A DNA stretch of 64,000 bases from contig CBFHXS010000001.1 in assembly GCA_965659845.1 (NCBI GenBank), positions 1 through 64,000 on the forward strand. Direction: 5' to 3'. The translations under genes were made by a program, and so were the position numbers. The notes beneath the pieces were generated by a model, which saw only the letters and a list, made by a program, of their open reading frames with translations, had not been told where the DNA came from and did not search any database. The stretch is from Brumimicrobium sp965659845. Lineage in GTDB: Bacteria; Bacteroidota; Bacteroidia; Flavobacteriales_D; Crocinitomicaceae. Positions 31,079 to 40,100 of this stretch are shown here, piece by piece; the stretch's first letter is position 1; the number at the start of each line of letters is the position of its first letter.

Positions 31079-32572
31079 TTACTTAACAACAGAAACTCTT
31101 TTAGTGATTTCTCCGTTTGAAGTTTTCACTTTAACAATATACATTCCTGATTCAAGGCTAGCTACATCAATAGAAACTGATTGCTCTCCAGAAACATGAC
31201 CAAGCACTTGTGTTGAAACAACCTGACCTAAACCGTTTAATAATTCAACAGTTGCATCAGCATCATTTGAAAGTGTAAAGTCTACATTTACATTGTTTGA
31301 AGCTGGATTTGGATATACATTCATGTTATTTGCGAATGTGTTTTCATCTAAACTAGCTCCTTCAGATGATCCGTCAGACTGGAATTTCCCATCTACTGAA
31401 TTTTCAAAAGCCGTTCCGTCAATATCAACAGCTGTTGTATTCCCGTCATATGAAGTAATTACTGCTCCAAAACCAGAAACTGATGTTCCTCCGTTATAGA
31501 TCATCCCATCACCATAAGAATCTTCTAGAATGAAAGTATAGCAGTCTGCTGAACCTAAGTCGATGAAGTATTCGTGTGTAATTAAAGCATCTGGTCCACC
31601 GGCACCGAACTGATCATCAGTTCCTGCTTGATAAGAACCCGACTCAACTACTGCATTGTTTCCGTCACGAATTTCCCAAGAAGTCTCTCCAGGGTAATAA
31701 TCAGTTGTAACTTCTAACTTGATAATATTTCCTGTAGAAGGAGCCTCTGTTATTTGCTGTGAAAGTGTATTGTTAGAAACATTATCATCAGTATCATCTA
31801 TCTCAATAGAATAAGTAGTGTTTCCCGTTGGAGTCACAGATCCAACAACAACATTTGCTACTTCATATGGAGCAAGATTACCTGTCCAGTTAGTAGTAGC
31901 AACCTGAGTACCACCATCATATGCAGAGATAGTTGCAGATGTCAAGTTTGATGTTCCATAGTTTTGTAGAAGAACCTCTAATTGAACATCATCACAAGTT
32001 GAAGTTTCACCTAAGTAAGAAAGCAATTGACCATCATTCGCATCAGTCGCAGCAGCTCCACAAGCTTGCGCTGCTGTATAATGCTGAGCTGTAGATATCT
32101 GACCCACTTCAGTAACTGTTCTGTCTGGGCAAATTAAAATGATAGTTGGATAATACGCTTGATTGATTATACCCGCGACATTATCGTCATTTGCTAAAGG
32201 ATAAGAAATACCAACAGTCCAATCACCTTCTCCAGTGTTCGGGTCAGAAATATTTGCTTCCGCTTCTCCAGGATCAGACTCCACTCCAAAAACCATCAAC
32301 TCATCCGTTCCATCAGGACCGTATGCAGTATATAAATCTTCTAGGGCGTGACCTTGGTGATATGTCCAACATGGAGGACACCAGTCAGCAAACGCATCAA
32401 GTACAACAGGCTTTCCTGCATCCAATATCGCATCGATGTCGTGCTGAACCCCATCAATATCTGTCAACACTACTCCTGATGGCCATATACCATTGTCGGG
32501 AATTTGAGCTTGGGCATTGAACCCAAACGTTATAGCAACTGTTGCTGCTACTGTTCGTAAAATTTGTTTCAT
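31079..32572 (-). CDS. T9SS-secreted thioredoxin-like protein
   Basis: A 497-residue exported protein: signal peptide to about residue 23 (QAQ), a thioredoxin-like domain (about 35-160) with FADWCPPCW (CxxC Cys65-Cys68) and a cis-Pro-type YYPTIIL near 139, beta-sandwich domains of CARDB-like type (about 190-270 and 275-400) and a C-terminal type A T9SS sorting domain (about 415-497; VYPNPASNN, LLNGLGQVV, LESGMYIVKVKT, ending RVSVVK). The sorting domain should direct it through SprA to the cell surface or medium. It is one of three thioredoxin-fold proteins in a 5-kb stretch. Own promoter and terminator. Confidence 0.9.
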   Translation of the reverse strand: MKQILRTVAATVAITFGFNAQAQIPDNGIWPSGVVLTDIDGVQHDIDAILDAGKPVVLDAFADWCPPCWTYHQGHALEDLYTAYGPDGTDELMVFGVESDPGEAEANISDPNTGEGDWTVGISYPLANDDNVAGIINQAYYPTIILICPDRTVTEVGQISTAQHYTAAQACGAAATDANDGQLLSYLGETSTCDDVQLEVLLQNYGTSNLTSATISAYDGGTQVATTNWTGNLAPYEVANVVVGSVTPTGNTTYSIEIDDTDDNVSNNTLSQQITEAPSTGNIIKLEVTTDYYPGETSWEIRDGNNAVVESGSYQAGTDDQFGAGGPDALITHEYFIDLGSADCYTFILEDSYGDGMIYNGGTSVSGFGAVITSYDGNTTAVDIDGTAFENSVDGKFQSDGSSEGASLDENTFANNMNVYPNPASNNVNVDFTLSNDADATVELLNGLGQVVSTQVLGHVSGEQSVSIDVASLESGMYIVKVKTSNGEITKRVSVVK

Positions 32573-32600
32573 CTTTATTGAGTTTTAAGATTATTTAATC

Positions 32601-32608
32601 CAAACCTA
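32601..32608 (-). promoter_or_regulatory. Bacteroidota -7 box for the T9SS thioredoxin-like gene
   Basis: Reads TAGGTTTG on the minus strand (exact TAnnTTTG), 28 bp before the ATG. Confidence 0.5.
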
Positions 32609-32760
32609 AGTCGAATTTTACAAAGAATTAAATTATTCGAGTATATAAAACGGTTTAAAATTGAAATCCTAAAAACCTACTTCTCACCAACAGCTCAAAC
32701 AAATTCTGCTAATGGTTTAAAAATCACTATATTTATTTAGTAATTCAAAACTTTCAAACT

Positions 32761-33495
32761 ATGATAAAATTTGTATTCTCATTTTTAGCTTTACTTTCTT
32801 TAAGTTTTTCATTCGCTCAAGGAGGTGTTAAAATTGTTCATGTTTCTGATCTAAATACTGACATCAGTGGTACTGAAGTTGAGGCAGTAGGAGACCCCAG
32901 TGATACTCGAATATACTATGACATGCGGGTTATCAACTTAACTGGATCAACCATAGACATCCGCTATCAGCGTCAGCGATTAGCCGACTCTAATAGAGAC
33001 GATGAAATCTGTGATGAAAATCTATGTTATTCTGCAGCTGATGCTCAGTGGTACCAAACGCCTGCTGTGATTTCTGTTGATCATGAAGACACTACATTAC
33101 TTAAACCTCAAATTGATCCAAACGCTGAAGAAAGTTGTGGAATACACGTGTATTATGTTGTAGAAAACGGAACTGTTTTAGATTCTGTTACCATAACTTT
33201 TAGAACCACAAACTCAAGCTGCTTTTTAAGTTTGGAAGAGGAAGAGGCAAATAACAACGATTTCAATATGTATCCAAACCCGTCGAAAAACAACCTAAAG
33301 ATTGAAAAGCTAAGAGCATCTGACGAAGCTATTTTGGTTTTTGATGCTTTAGGAAAACAAGTTTTGACATCAAAAATCAATTCTACCTCAAAGGACTTGA
33401 AATTAAATACACTTAACAGTGGGATATATTTTGTTCGAATTCTTAATGAGAACGGAACAATGAGCGAACCTAAGAAGTTAGTAGTGCGCAAATAA
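32761..33495 (+). CDS. T9SS type A sorting domain protein, unknown cargo
   Basis: A 244-residue secreted protein. Signal peptide to about residue 20 (SFAQ), an ~140-residue beta-rich middle containing four Cys (two in DEICDENLCY near 85), then a C-terminal T9SS type A sorting domain (about 170-244; NMYPNPSKNN, VFDALGKQVL, LNSGIYFVRIL, ending LVVRK). The middle resembles a surface beta-sandwich but is not recognised. It is divergent from the T9SS thioredoxin-like gene and followed by a terminator hairpin shared with the convergent sirtuin gene. Confidence 0.85.
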   Translation: MIKFVFSFLALLSLSFSFAQGGVKIVHVSDLNTDISGTEVEAVGDPSDTRIYYDMRVINLTGSTIDIRYQRQRLADSNRDDEICDENLCYSAADAQWYQTPAVISVDHEDTTLLKPQIDPNAEESCGIHVYYVVENGTVLDSVTITFRTTNSSCFLSLEEEEANNNDFNMYPNPSKNNLKIEKLRASDEAILVFDALGKQVLTSKINSTSKDLKLNTLNSGIYFVRILNENGTMSEPKKLVVRK

Positions 33496-33524
33496 TATTC
33501 GAAAAAATAGATTTGTTTTCTGTG

Positions 33525-33556
33525 CCCTCAGTTTTTAACTGGGGGTATTTTTATTT
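33525..33556 (+). terminator. Terminator between the T9SS cargo and sirtuin genes
   Basis: CCCTCAGTT (33525-33533) pairs with AACTGGGGG (33537-33545), one G-T pair and a 3-nt loop, followed by a T-rich tract to 33556. The sirtuin stop codon lies within the hairpin. Confidence 0.8.
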
Positions 33557-34239
33557 AACATGATTTCTTTGAACTGTTTTAACCCTTTTGTTGCGGACGC
33601 TGAAAACACAGTAAAGCTCTCAGAAACTTCAACCCTATTAGGGTCGATAAGAAACTTATCAGCATGAGCAGGAACATAATTTAGAAGTCCGGCAGCAGGA
33701 TAGACATTTAATGAGGTTCCAACTACAACAAATATGTCAGCTTCCTCAACAGCTTCGGCTCCCTTTTCTAGCATTGGAACAGCCTCACCAAACCATACAA
33801 CATGTGGTCTCAACTGATAACCTGCTGGACATTTATCTCCCATCTTGACCTCCCAGCTCTTTTGATCGTAATATTCTGATTCGCTATCTGGTCCCGAGCT
33901 TTTAACCTTATCAATTTCTCCATGAAGATGGATCACATTACTACTACCTGCGCGTTCATGAAGGTTATCAATATTTTGTGTTACAATAATAACATTGTAG
34001 TATTTTTCAAGCTCCGCTATAACCAAATGACCATCATTAGGTCTCGCCTCAAAACATTGCTTTCGCCTTATATTATAAAACTCCGTGACCCTTTCTGAAT
34101 CCTTTAACCACGCCTCAGGTGTTGCTACATCTTCAATCCTGTGCTTATCCCACAGTCCTCCGCCGTCTCTGAAAGTTCCTAGCCCGGACTCGGCGCTCAT
34201 ACCAGCTCCGCTCAATATCACAATGGTTTTTTTACTCAT
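33535..34239 (-). CDS. cobB: NAD-dependent protein deacylase (class III sirtuin)
   Basis: A 234-residue Sir2 enzyme that removes acyl groups from lysine using NAD+. The GAGMSAESGLGTFRD motif (11-25), QNIDN (88-92) and catalytic His106 (HGE) are intact; GTSLNVYPAA (about 174-183) closes the NAD site. Tyr55-x-x-Arg58 matches the class III pair that favours succinyl or malonyl lysine, so desuccinylase activity is likely. The zinc-ribbon region (about 110-145) has only one Cys (Cys137), so the usual four-Cys zinc site is absent. It is convergent with the T9SS cargo gene. Confidence 0.93.
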   Translation of the reverse strand: MSKKTIVILSGAGMSAESGLGTFRDGGGLWDKHRIEDVATPEAWLKDSERVTEFYNIRRKQCFEARPNDGHLVIAELEKYYNVIIVTQNIDNLHERAGSSNVIHLHGEIDKVKSSGPDSESEYYDQKSWEVKMGDKCPAGYQLRPHVVWFGEAVPMLEKGAEAVEEADIFVVVGTSLNVYPAAGLLNYVPAHADKFLIDPNRVEVSESFTVFSASATKGLKQFKEIMLNKNTPS

Positions 34240-34322
34240 CTCCTTCTATGCTATGTTTGTTCTTTCTTTGTGAGCTATTTTATTAATTTTACGCTCTTGC
34301 ATTAGAAAATTAAGATACGGAT

Positions 34323-36587
34323 ATGGCTAAGATAAGAAAACAAGATGCTCTGGACTATCACTCTCAAGGAAAACCAGGGAAAATAGAGGTAATACCTACA
34401 AAACCTTACAGCTCTCAAAGAGATCTTTCATTGGCATACTCACCAGGTGTAGCAGAACCTTGCTTACACATTGCTGAAAACCCAGAAGATGTATACAAGT
34501 ATACGAGCAAAGCAAATCTAGTTGCCGTAATATCAAATGGAACTGCTGTTTTAGGCCTCGGAGATATTGGTCCTGCTGCTTCTAAGCCTGTAATGGAGGG
34601 AAAAGGTGTCCTTTTTAAAATTTTTGCAGATATTGATGTATTTGATATTGAGGTGGACGCCAATGATCCAGAAAAATTTATTCAGACAGTAAAAGCTATC
34701 GCTCCGACTTTTGGAGGAATAAACTTAGAAGACATTAAAGCTCCCGAAGCCTTTGAGATTGAAGAACGTTTAAAAGAAGAGCTTGACATCCCTGTAATGC
34801 ATGACGATCAACATGGAACAGCGATTATATCTTCTGCGGCTTTATTAAACGCTCTAGAGCTCGCTGAAAAAGACATTAAGAAAGTTAAGATTGTTATATC
34901 GGGAGCGGGTGCGTCAGCTATGAGTTGTGCTAAGCTCTATTGCTCCTTGGGGGCCAAGCTTGAAAATATATATATGTTTGATAGTAAGGGTTTATTATCA
35001 AAAGACCGAGACGGTCTCACTGGAAACAAAGCTCATTTTGCTGTTCATAAAAAATCAAGTGAACTTGCCGACGAAATGAAAGGAGCAGATGTGTTTATTG
35101 GTTTATCTCGTGGTGGTATAGTTTCGAAAGATATGATTAAATCAATGGGAGACAACCCAATTGTTTTTGCTCTGGCGAATCCTGAGCCAGAGATAGCATA
35201 TAAAGACGCTATGGCTTCTAGAGATGATGTCATTATGGCCACGGGGCGTTCAGACCATCCCAACCAAGTCAATAATGTTCTTGGTTTTCCCTTTATTTTC
35301 AGAGGCGCATTAGATGTAAGAGCGAAATCAATTAACGAAGAAATGAAGCTTGCTGCTGTTCACGCAATTGCTGAACTCGCTAAGGAGACTGTTCCTGACG
35401 AAGTTAGTGAGGCCTATGGTGAAAAGAGTATCACATTCGGAAGAGAGCAGTTTATTCCAAAGCCTCTAGATCCTCGTTTAATTTATTACGTTGCACCCGC
35501 TGTTGCAAAAGCAGCTATAGAATCAGGAGTAGCAAGAATGCCGATAAAAGACTGGGGTGCATACGAAGCAGAATTAAAGAAGAGACTTGGTCTTGATAAC
35601 AAATTGGTTCGAACAATTACCGAAAAGGCTGAACGTAACCCAAAGAGAGTTGTATTTGCTGAGGCAGACAATTATAAAGTTTTGAAAGCTGCACAGACGG
35701 CATATGAAGAAGGTGTTACGACTCCAATCTTGCTTGGACGTAAAGAGAAAGTTGAGCAAATGATCGAAGAGTACAGCATGGAGTTTCCAGAAGTTGAGAT
35801 TTTAGACCCTAAAGCCGATGAAGAAAACGAAAGAAGAGAGCGATATGCTCAGATTTTCTTTGAAATGAGAAAAAGAAAAGGATTTACTGCATACGAAGCG
35901 AAAAAAATTATGCGTGAGCGTAATTACTTTGGTGCTATGATGGTTCATTCTGGTGATGCTGACGCTATGGTTTCTGGTGCCACTCGAAAATATAGAGACG
36001 TTCTTAAACCTGCTCTTCAAGTTGTTGGAACACAAAAAGACGTAGACAAGGTGGCCGGTATGTATATCCTTATTACGAAAAAAGGACCCGTATTTCTCGC
36101 AGACACCACGGTAAATTTTGAATTAAACGCAGAAGAAGTGGCCGATTTAGCCAATAACTTAGCTAAAACAATACGGAAGTTTAAAGTAACACCGCGCATT
36201 GCACTATTGTCTTATTCAAACTTTGGATCTGCTACTGGAAAGGATGCAGATAAAATGGCAAAAGCTGTTAAAATCATACATGAGAAGTATCCAACATTGA
36301 CAGTAGATGGTGAGGTTCAGGCGAACTTTGCGTTGAACAATGAAATGATGGAAGATCAGTTCCCTTTCTCTGATTTAGCAAATAAAGAAGTTAATACACT
36401 TATTTTCCCGAACCTTTCTTCTGGTAATATTGCTTATAAACTTCTACAAGAGATGACGGAAGGAGAGGCTATAGGACCTGTACTCGTTGGTTTGAGAAAG
36501 TCAATACATGTTCTTCAACTTGGTTCAAGTGTAAGAGAGATAGTGAATATGGTGAAAGTGGCTGTTGTTGATGCCCAAAACAAATAA
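34323..36587 (+). CDS. maeB: NADP-dependent malic enzyme with phosphotransacetylase-like domain
   Basis: A 754-residue two-domain enzyme. The N-terminal malic domain (about 15-400; SLAYSPGVAEPC near 37, HDDQHGTA near 160, NAD-binding VISGAGASAMSC near 193) makes pyruvate and NADPH from malate. The C-terminal ~330 residues (from about 420) are a phosphotransacetylase-like domain, usually regulatory in MaeB and binding acetyl-CoA. Length is normal for MaeB (~760). It is followed 2 bp later by ruvA and then sprA, a gene order I recall from gliding Flavobacteriia. It supplies NADPH and pyruvate in central metabolism. Confidence 0.95.
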   Translation: MAKIRKQDALDYHSQGKPGKIEVIPTKPYSSQRDLSLAYSPGVAEPCLHIAENPEDVYKYTSKANLVAVISNGTAVLGLGDIGPAASKPVMEGKGVLFKIFADIDVFDIEVDANDPEKFIQTVKAIAPTFGGINLEDIKAPEAFEIEERLKEELDIPVMHDDQHGTAIISSAALLNALELAEKDIKKVKIVISGAGASAMSCAKLYCSLGAKLENIYMFDSKGLLSKDRDGLTGNKAHFAVHKKSSELADEMKGADVFIGLSRGGIVSKDMIKSMGDNPIVFALANPEPEIAYKDAMASRDDVIMATGRSDHPNQVNNVLGFPFIFRGALDVRAKSINEEMKLAAVHAIAELAKETVPDEVSEAYGEKSITFGREQFIPKPLDPRLIYYVAPAVAKAAIESGVARMPIKDWGAYEAELKKRLGLDNKLVRTITEKAERNPKRVVFAEADNYKVLKAAQTAYEEGVTTPILLGRKEKVEQMIEEYSMEFPEVEILDPKADEENERRERYAQIFFEMRKRKGFTAYEAKKIMRERNYFGAMMVHSGDADAMVSGATRKYRDVLKPALQVVGTQKDVDKVAGMYILITKKGPVFLADTTVNFELNAEEVADLANNLAKTIRKFKVTPRIALLSYSNFGSATGKDADKMAKAVKIIHEKYPTLTVDGEVQANFALNNEMMEDQFPFSDLANKEVNTLIFPNLSSGNIAYKLLQEMTEGEAIGPVLVGLRKSIHVLQLGSSVREIVNMVKVAVVDAQNK

Positions 36588-36589
36588 TT

Positions 36590-37165
36590 ATGATTACACA
36601 TCTTAACGGTAGAATGATCGAAAAATCTCCGACTAATGTCATTGTGGAGTGCGGAGGAATCGGTTATGAGGTTAAAATATCTTTGAATACATTTTCAGCC
36701 CTTGGAAGTAACGAGAGTATCAAGATTTATACTCAATTTGTAGTTAGAGAAGATGCTCAGGTTTTATATGGGTTTTCTGATCAAGAAGAAAGAGATATGT
36801 TCAATTTCTTAGTGTCTGTATCAGGGATTGGCCCAAGTACAGCAATTATTATGCTCTCTGGTTTAACACCTGGAGAGATAGCACACGCCATAACTTCGGA
36901 AGATGTAGCAACAATACAAGGTGTTAAGGGTATTGGGGCCAAAACAGCACAACGCGTTATAGTTGACCTTAAGGATAAAATGTTAAAATTCGAGGTGTCG
37001 GATGATAATCTTAGTAATTCAAACAATACTCTTCGCTTTGATGCGTTAACTGCATTGGTCTCATTAGGTTTTGATAAAAAGCAAGCCGATAAGGCCTTGA
37101 ATAAAGTGTTGAGTGAGCAAGAGACTGTTGAGCTTTTAATTAAAGATGCACTTAAGGTATTATAA
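36590..37165 (+). CDS. ruvA: Holliday junction DNA helicase subunit RuvA
   Basis: RuvA binds four-way junctions and loads RuvB for branch migration. The 191-residue protein has the N-terminal OB fold (MITHLNGRMIEKSPTNVIVECGGIGYEV), two helix-hairpin-helix motifs in the middle (VSGIGPSTAI near 80, IQGVKGIGAKTAQRVI near 114) and a C-terminal domain III (about 145-191) that contacts RuvB. Length is normal. It starts 2 bp after maeB and precedes sprA by 12 bp, so the three are likely co-transcribed. ruvB and ruvC are not in the window. Confidence 0.96.
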   Translation: MITHLNGRMIEKSPTNVIVECGGIGYEVKISLNTFSALGSNESIKIYTQFVVREDAQVLYGFSDQEERDMFNFLVSVSGIGPSTAIIMLSGLTPGEIAHAITSEDVATIQGVKGIGAKTAQRVIVDLKDKMLKFEVSDDNLSNSNNTLRFDALTALVSLGFDKKQADKALNKVLSEQETVELLIKDALKVL

Positions 37166-37177
37166 ATTGTTGTTGAT

Positions 37178-40100
37178 TTGAAAGAAGTATTGATATATAG
37201 AAGATTAGCTTTCTGCTTAACGGCTCTTTTGTTGCTGATTTCATCAGTTGCGATTGGGCAGGAGGATCCCGACTCTATTGATCTTCAGTTTCCTATAAAC
37301 AACCCTTATGATCCAACTGGAAACACGGAGCAAAGTTTCGATTTAGGAGACCCCTCAAATGTAAAAAAGACAATCGTCTACGATCCTAGAACAGGAAAAT
37401 ATATTTTCAAAGAAGTTATGGGTGAGGATTTGAATTATAGAACTCCTTCCATGATGACGCTTGAGGAATACATCGAGTATGAACAGCAAAAAGAAATGCA
37501 GTCCTACTGGAAAGAAAAAATCGATGCTGACACCAAAGAAGAGCAAGGATTAATTCCACCTATTAAAATCGATAGTCCTGGCTTCGCCAATATTTTTGGG
37601 TCTGATGAAATTCAAATTCGACCTGAGGGAAGTGTCGAGCTGTCTCTAGGGGTCAACTCTGCTCGGTATGACAATCCTATGCTTCCAGAAAACCAGCGTA
37701 GAATCACTCGATTTGACTTTCAACAAAGAATACAGCTCAACCTTGTTGGACAAATTGGTGACAAAATGAAATTAGGAGCCTCTTACAACACTGAAGCCGC
37801 ATTCAACTTCGATAATGTTACCAAACTTGAATGGACTGGAAATGAAGATCAAATTCTCCAAAAAATCGAGGCAGGTAACGTATCAATGCCTTTAGAAACA
37901 TCTCTTATCGAAGGGTCGCAAACTCTTTTTGGCGTAAAAACAAGAATGCGTTTTGGTCGATTAACTGTTGACGCCATCGCCTCAACATCAAGGGGACAGA
38001 AAAAAGAAATCAATATCAAAGGGGGAGCTCAAGTTCAAGATTTTGAATTGAAAGCTGATGAGTACGAAATGAACCGTCACTACTTCTTAAACTATTACCA
38101 CAGAGACCACTATGATGAAGCCATGGAGTCAGTTCCTTTTGTTAGTTCCCTTGTGAATATAACTCGTATTGAAGTTTGGGTTACAAATCAAACCAATCGT
38201 GTAGAAGACACAAGAAATATTGTTGCGTTTACAGATTTAGGAGAGTCGGACCCGGCTAATTGGTCAGGTAATCCTGGAAACCCTTCCAATAATGAACTTC
38301 CTGATAACAGCTCAAACGGTCTTTATGAATATGCTAGTAATAACCCTAGTATTCGTGGCTTCAATAATGCTGTTGTCGAATTAGAGTCGCAAAATGCAAC
38401 TCCTGGACCTTTTCAACAAGCTGTAGACTTTGAAAAAGTGGAAAATGCACGTAAACTCTCTGAACAAGAGTTCTCTTACAACGCACAGTTAGGGTTCATT
38501 TCTGTGAACTTACCATTAAACAATGATGAGGTTTTAGCAATCGCTTATGAATACACATATTCTGGTCGAACATATCAAGTTGGTGAATTTTCTACTGACG
38601 GCGTTGTAGGCCAAGACGCTCTGCTCTTAAAGCTTCTGAAACCAACCATTATCAGCCCAAAAAACCAGCTTTGGGACTTGATGATGAAGAACGTATACTC
38701 TATAGGTGCATACCAAGTAAGTCAGGAAGGGTTTAGACTCGATATTCTTTACAATAACCCCGACAACAGCCTGGATGTAAACTTCCTTCCATACCCAGGA
38801 ATGGATGATCGACAAGTTATTGATGTTGTGGGAATGGATCGATTGAATCAGAATAATCGAGCTCAACAAGACGGTGTCTTTGACTTTAAACCAATTTCTT
38901 TCGAGGGAAATATGGCTACAAACGGCGGGACTATTAATACCCGTAATGGAAGAATCTACTTCAGTACAATAGAGCCTTTTGGAGAAACAATTAGGCAAGA
39001 AATGCTTGCTGCCGGATTGTCAAATCAAATTGTTGATAATGTGGCTTACGACGAGTTATATGACTCAACAAGAATTGCAGCACAGCAGGTTCCAAAGAAA
39101 AACAGATTTTACTTCAACGGTAGGTACGAATCATCTGTAAGCGACGAAATCCCCTTGAATGCACTTAACGTTCCTGAAGGATCTGTTGTAGTAACTGCAG
39201 GAGGAATTCGTTTACAGGAAGGAACAGACTTTACAGTTGATTACAACCTTGGTCGAGTGAAAATATTGAATAGTGCCGTTTTAGAGTCGAATGCAGATAT
39301 TAAAATCTCAATTGAAAGTAATTCTGTCTTTGGTTTCCAAAACAAATCTCTAATGGGTACTCACCTAAATTATATGATTAATCCTGACTTCAATGTTGGA
39401 GCAACATGGATGAGGATGACAGAACGTCCCATTACGCAGAAGGTGGATATAGGGGATGAACCTTTCAAAAACAATATCGTTGGATTTGATTTATCGTACA
39501 GAACAGATGTCCCTTTCCTTACGAAGCTCATCAATTTAATTCCTACTATTTCAACAAAACAGATGTCAACTTTGACGCTAAACGCTGAAGCGGCTCACTT
39601 GATACCTGGTGCTCCACGAGCAATCTCTCGAAAAGGTATTTCATATGTCGATGATTTCGAAGGAAGCCAGTCTACCATCGATTTGAGAAACTTCTCTTCA
39701 TGGATGCTAGCATCAATACCACAAGGTCAAGACGATCTATTCCCTGAGGCTGATCTTACGAATGATTTGGCTGCAGGCTTTAACCGTTCCCACATGTCTT
39801 GGTACACAATTGACCCCTTGTTTTTTCAATCGAACTCACTAACACCACAATATATTGCTGAAAACCCAGAGTTTACCGAAGATGTGAATGTTGCTTTAGT
39901 CAACAGAGTTGATCTATTTCCAAACTTAAATCCTGCACTAGGAACCATTACTAATTTACCCGTATTCAATATGACGTACTACCCTAAAGAACGAGGGATG
40001 TATAATTATGATACAACGAACACGGTGAATGCTGATGGTGAGTTTATTAATCCTCAAGAGCGATGGAACGGTATCATGCGTTCTCTTACTACAACGAACT

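Noticed and set aside
32652..32722. Direct repeat GGTTTAAAA (32652-32660 and 32714-32722) between the two divergent T9SS genes.
   Set aside because: AT-rich 9-mers recur by chance in this DNA; spacing is not operator-like and no promoter box lines up with both.
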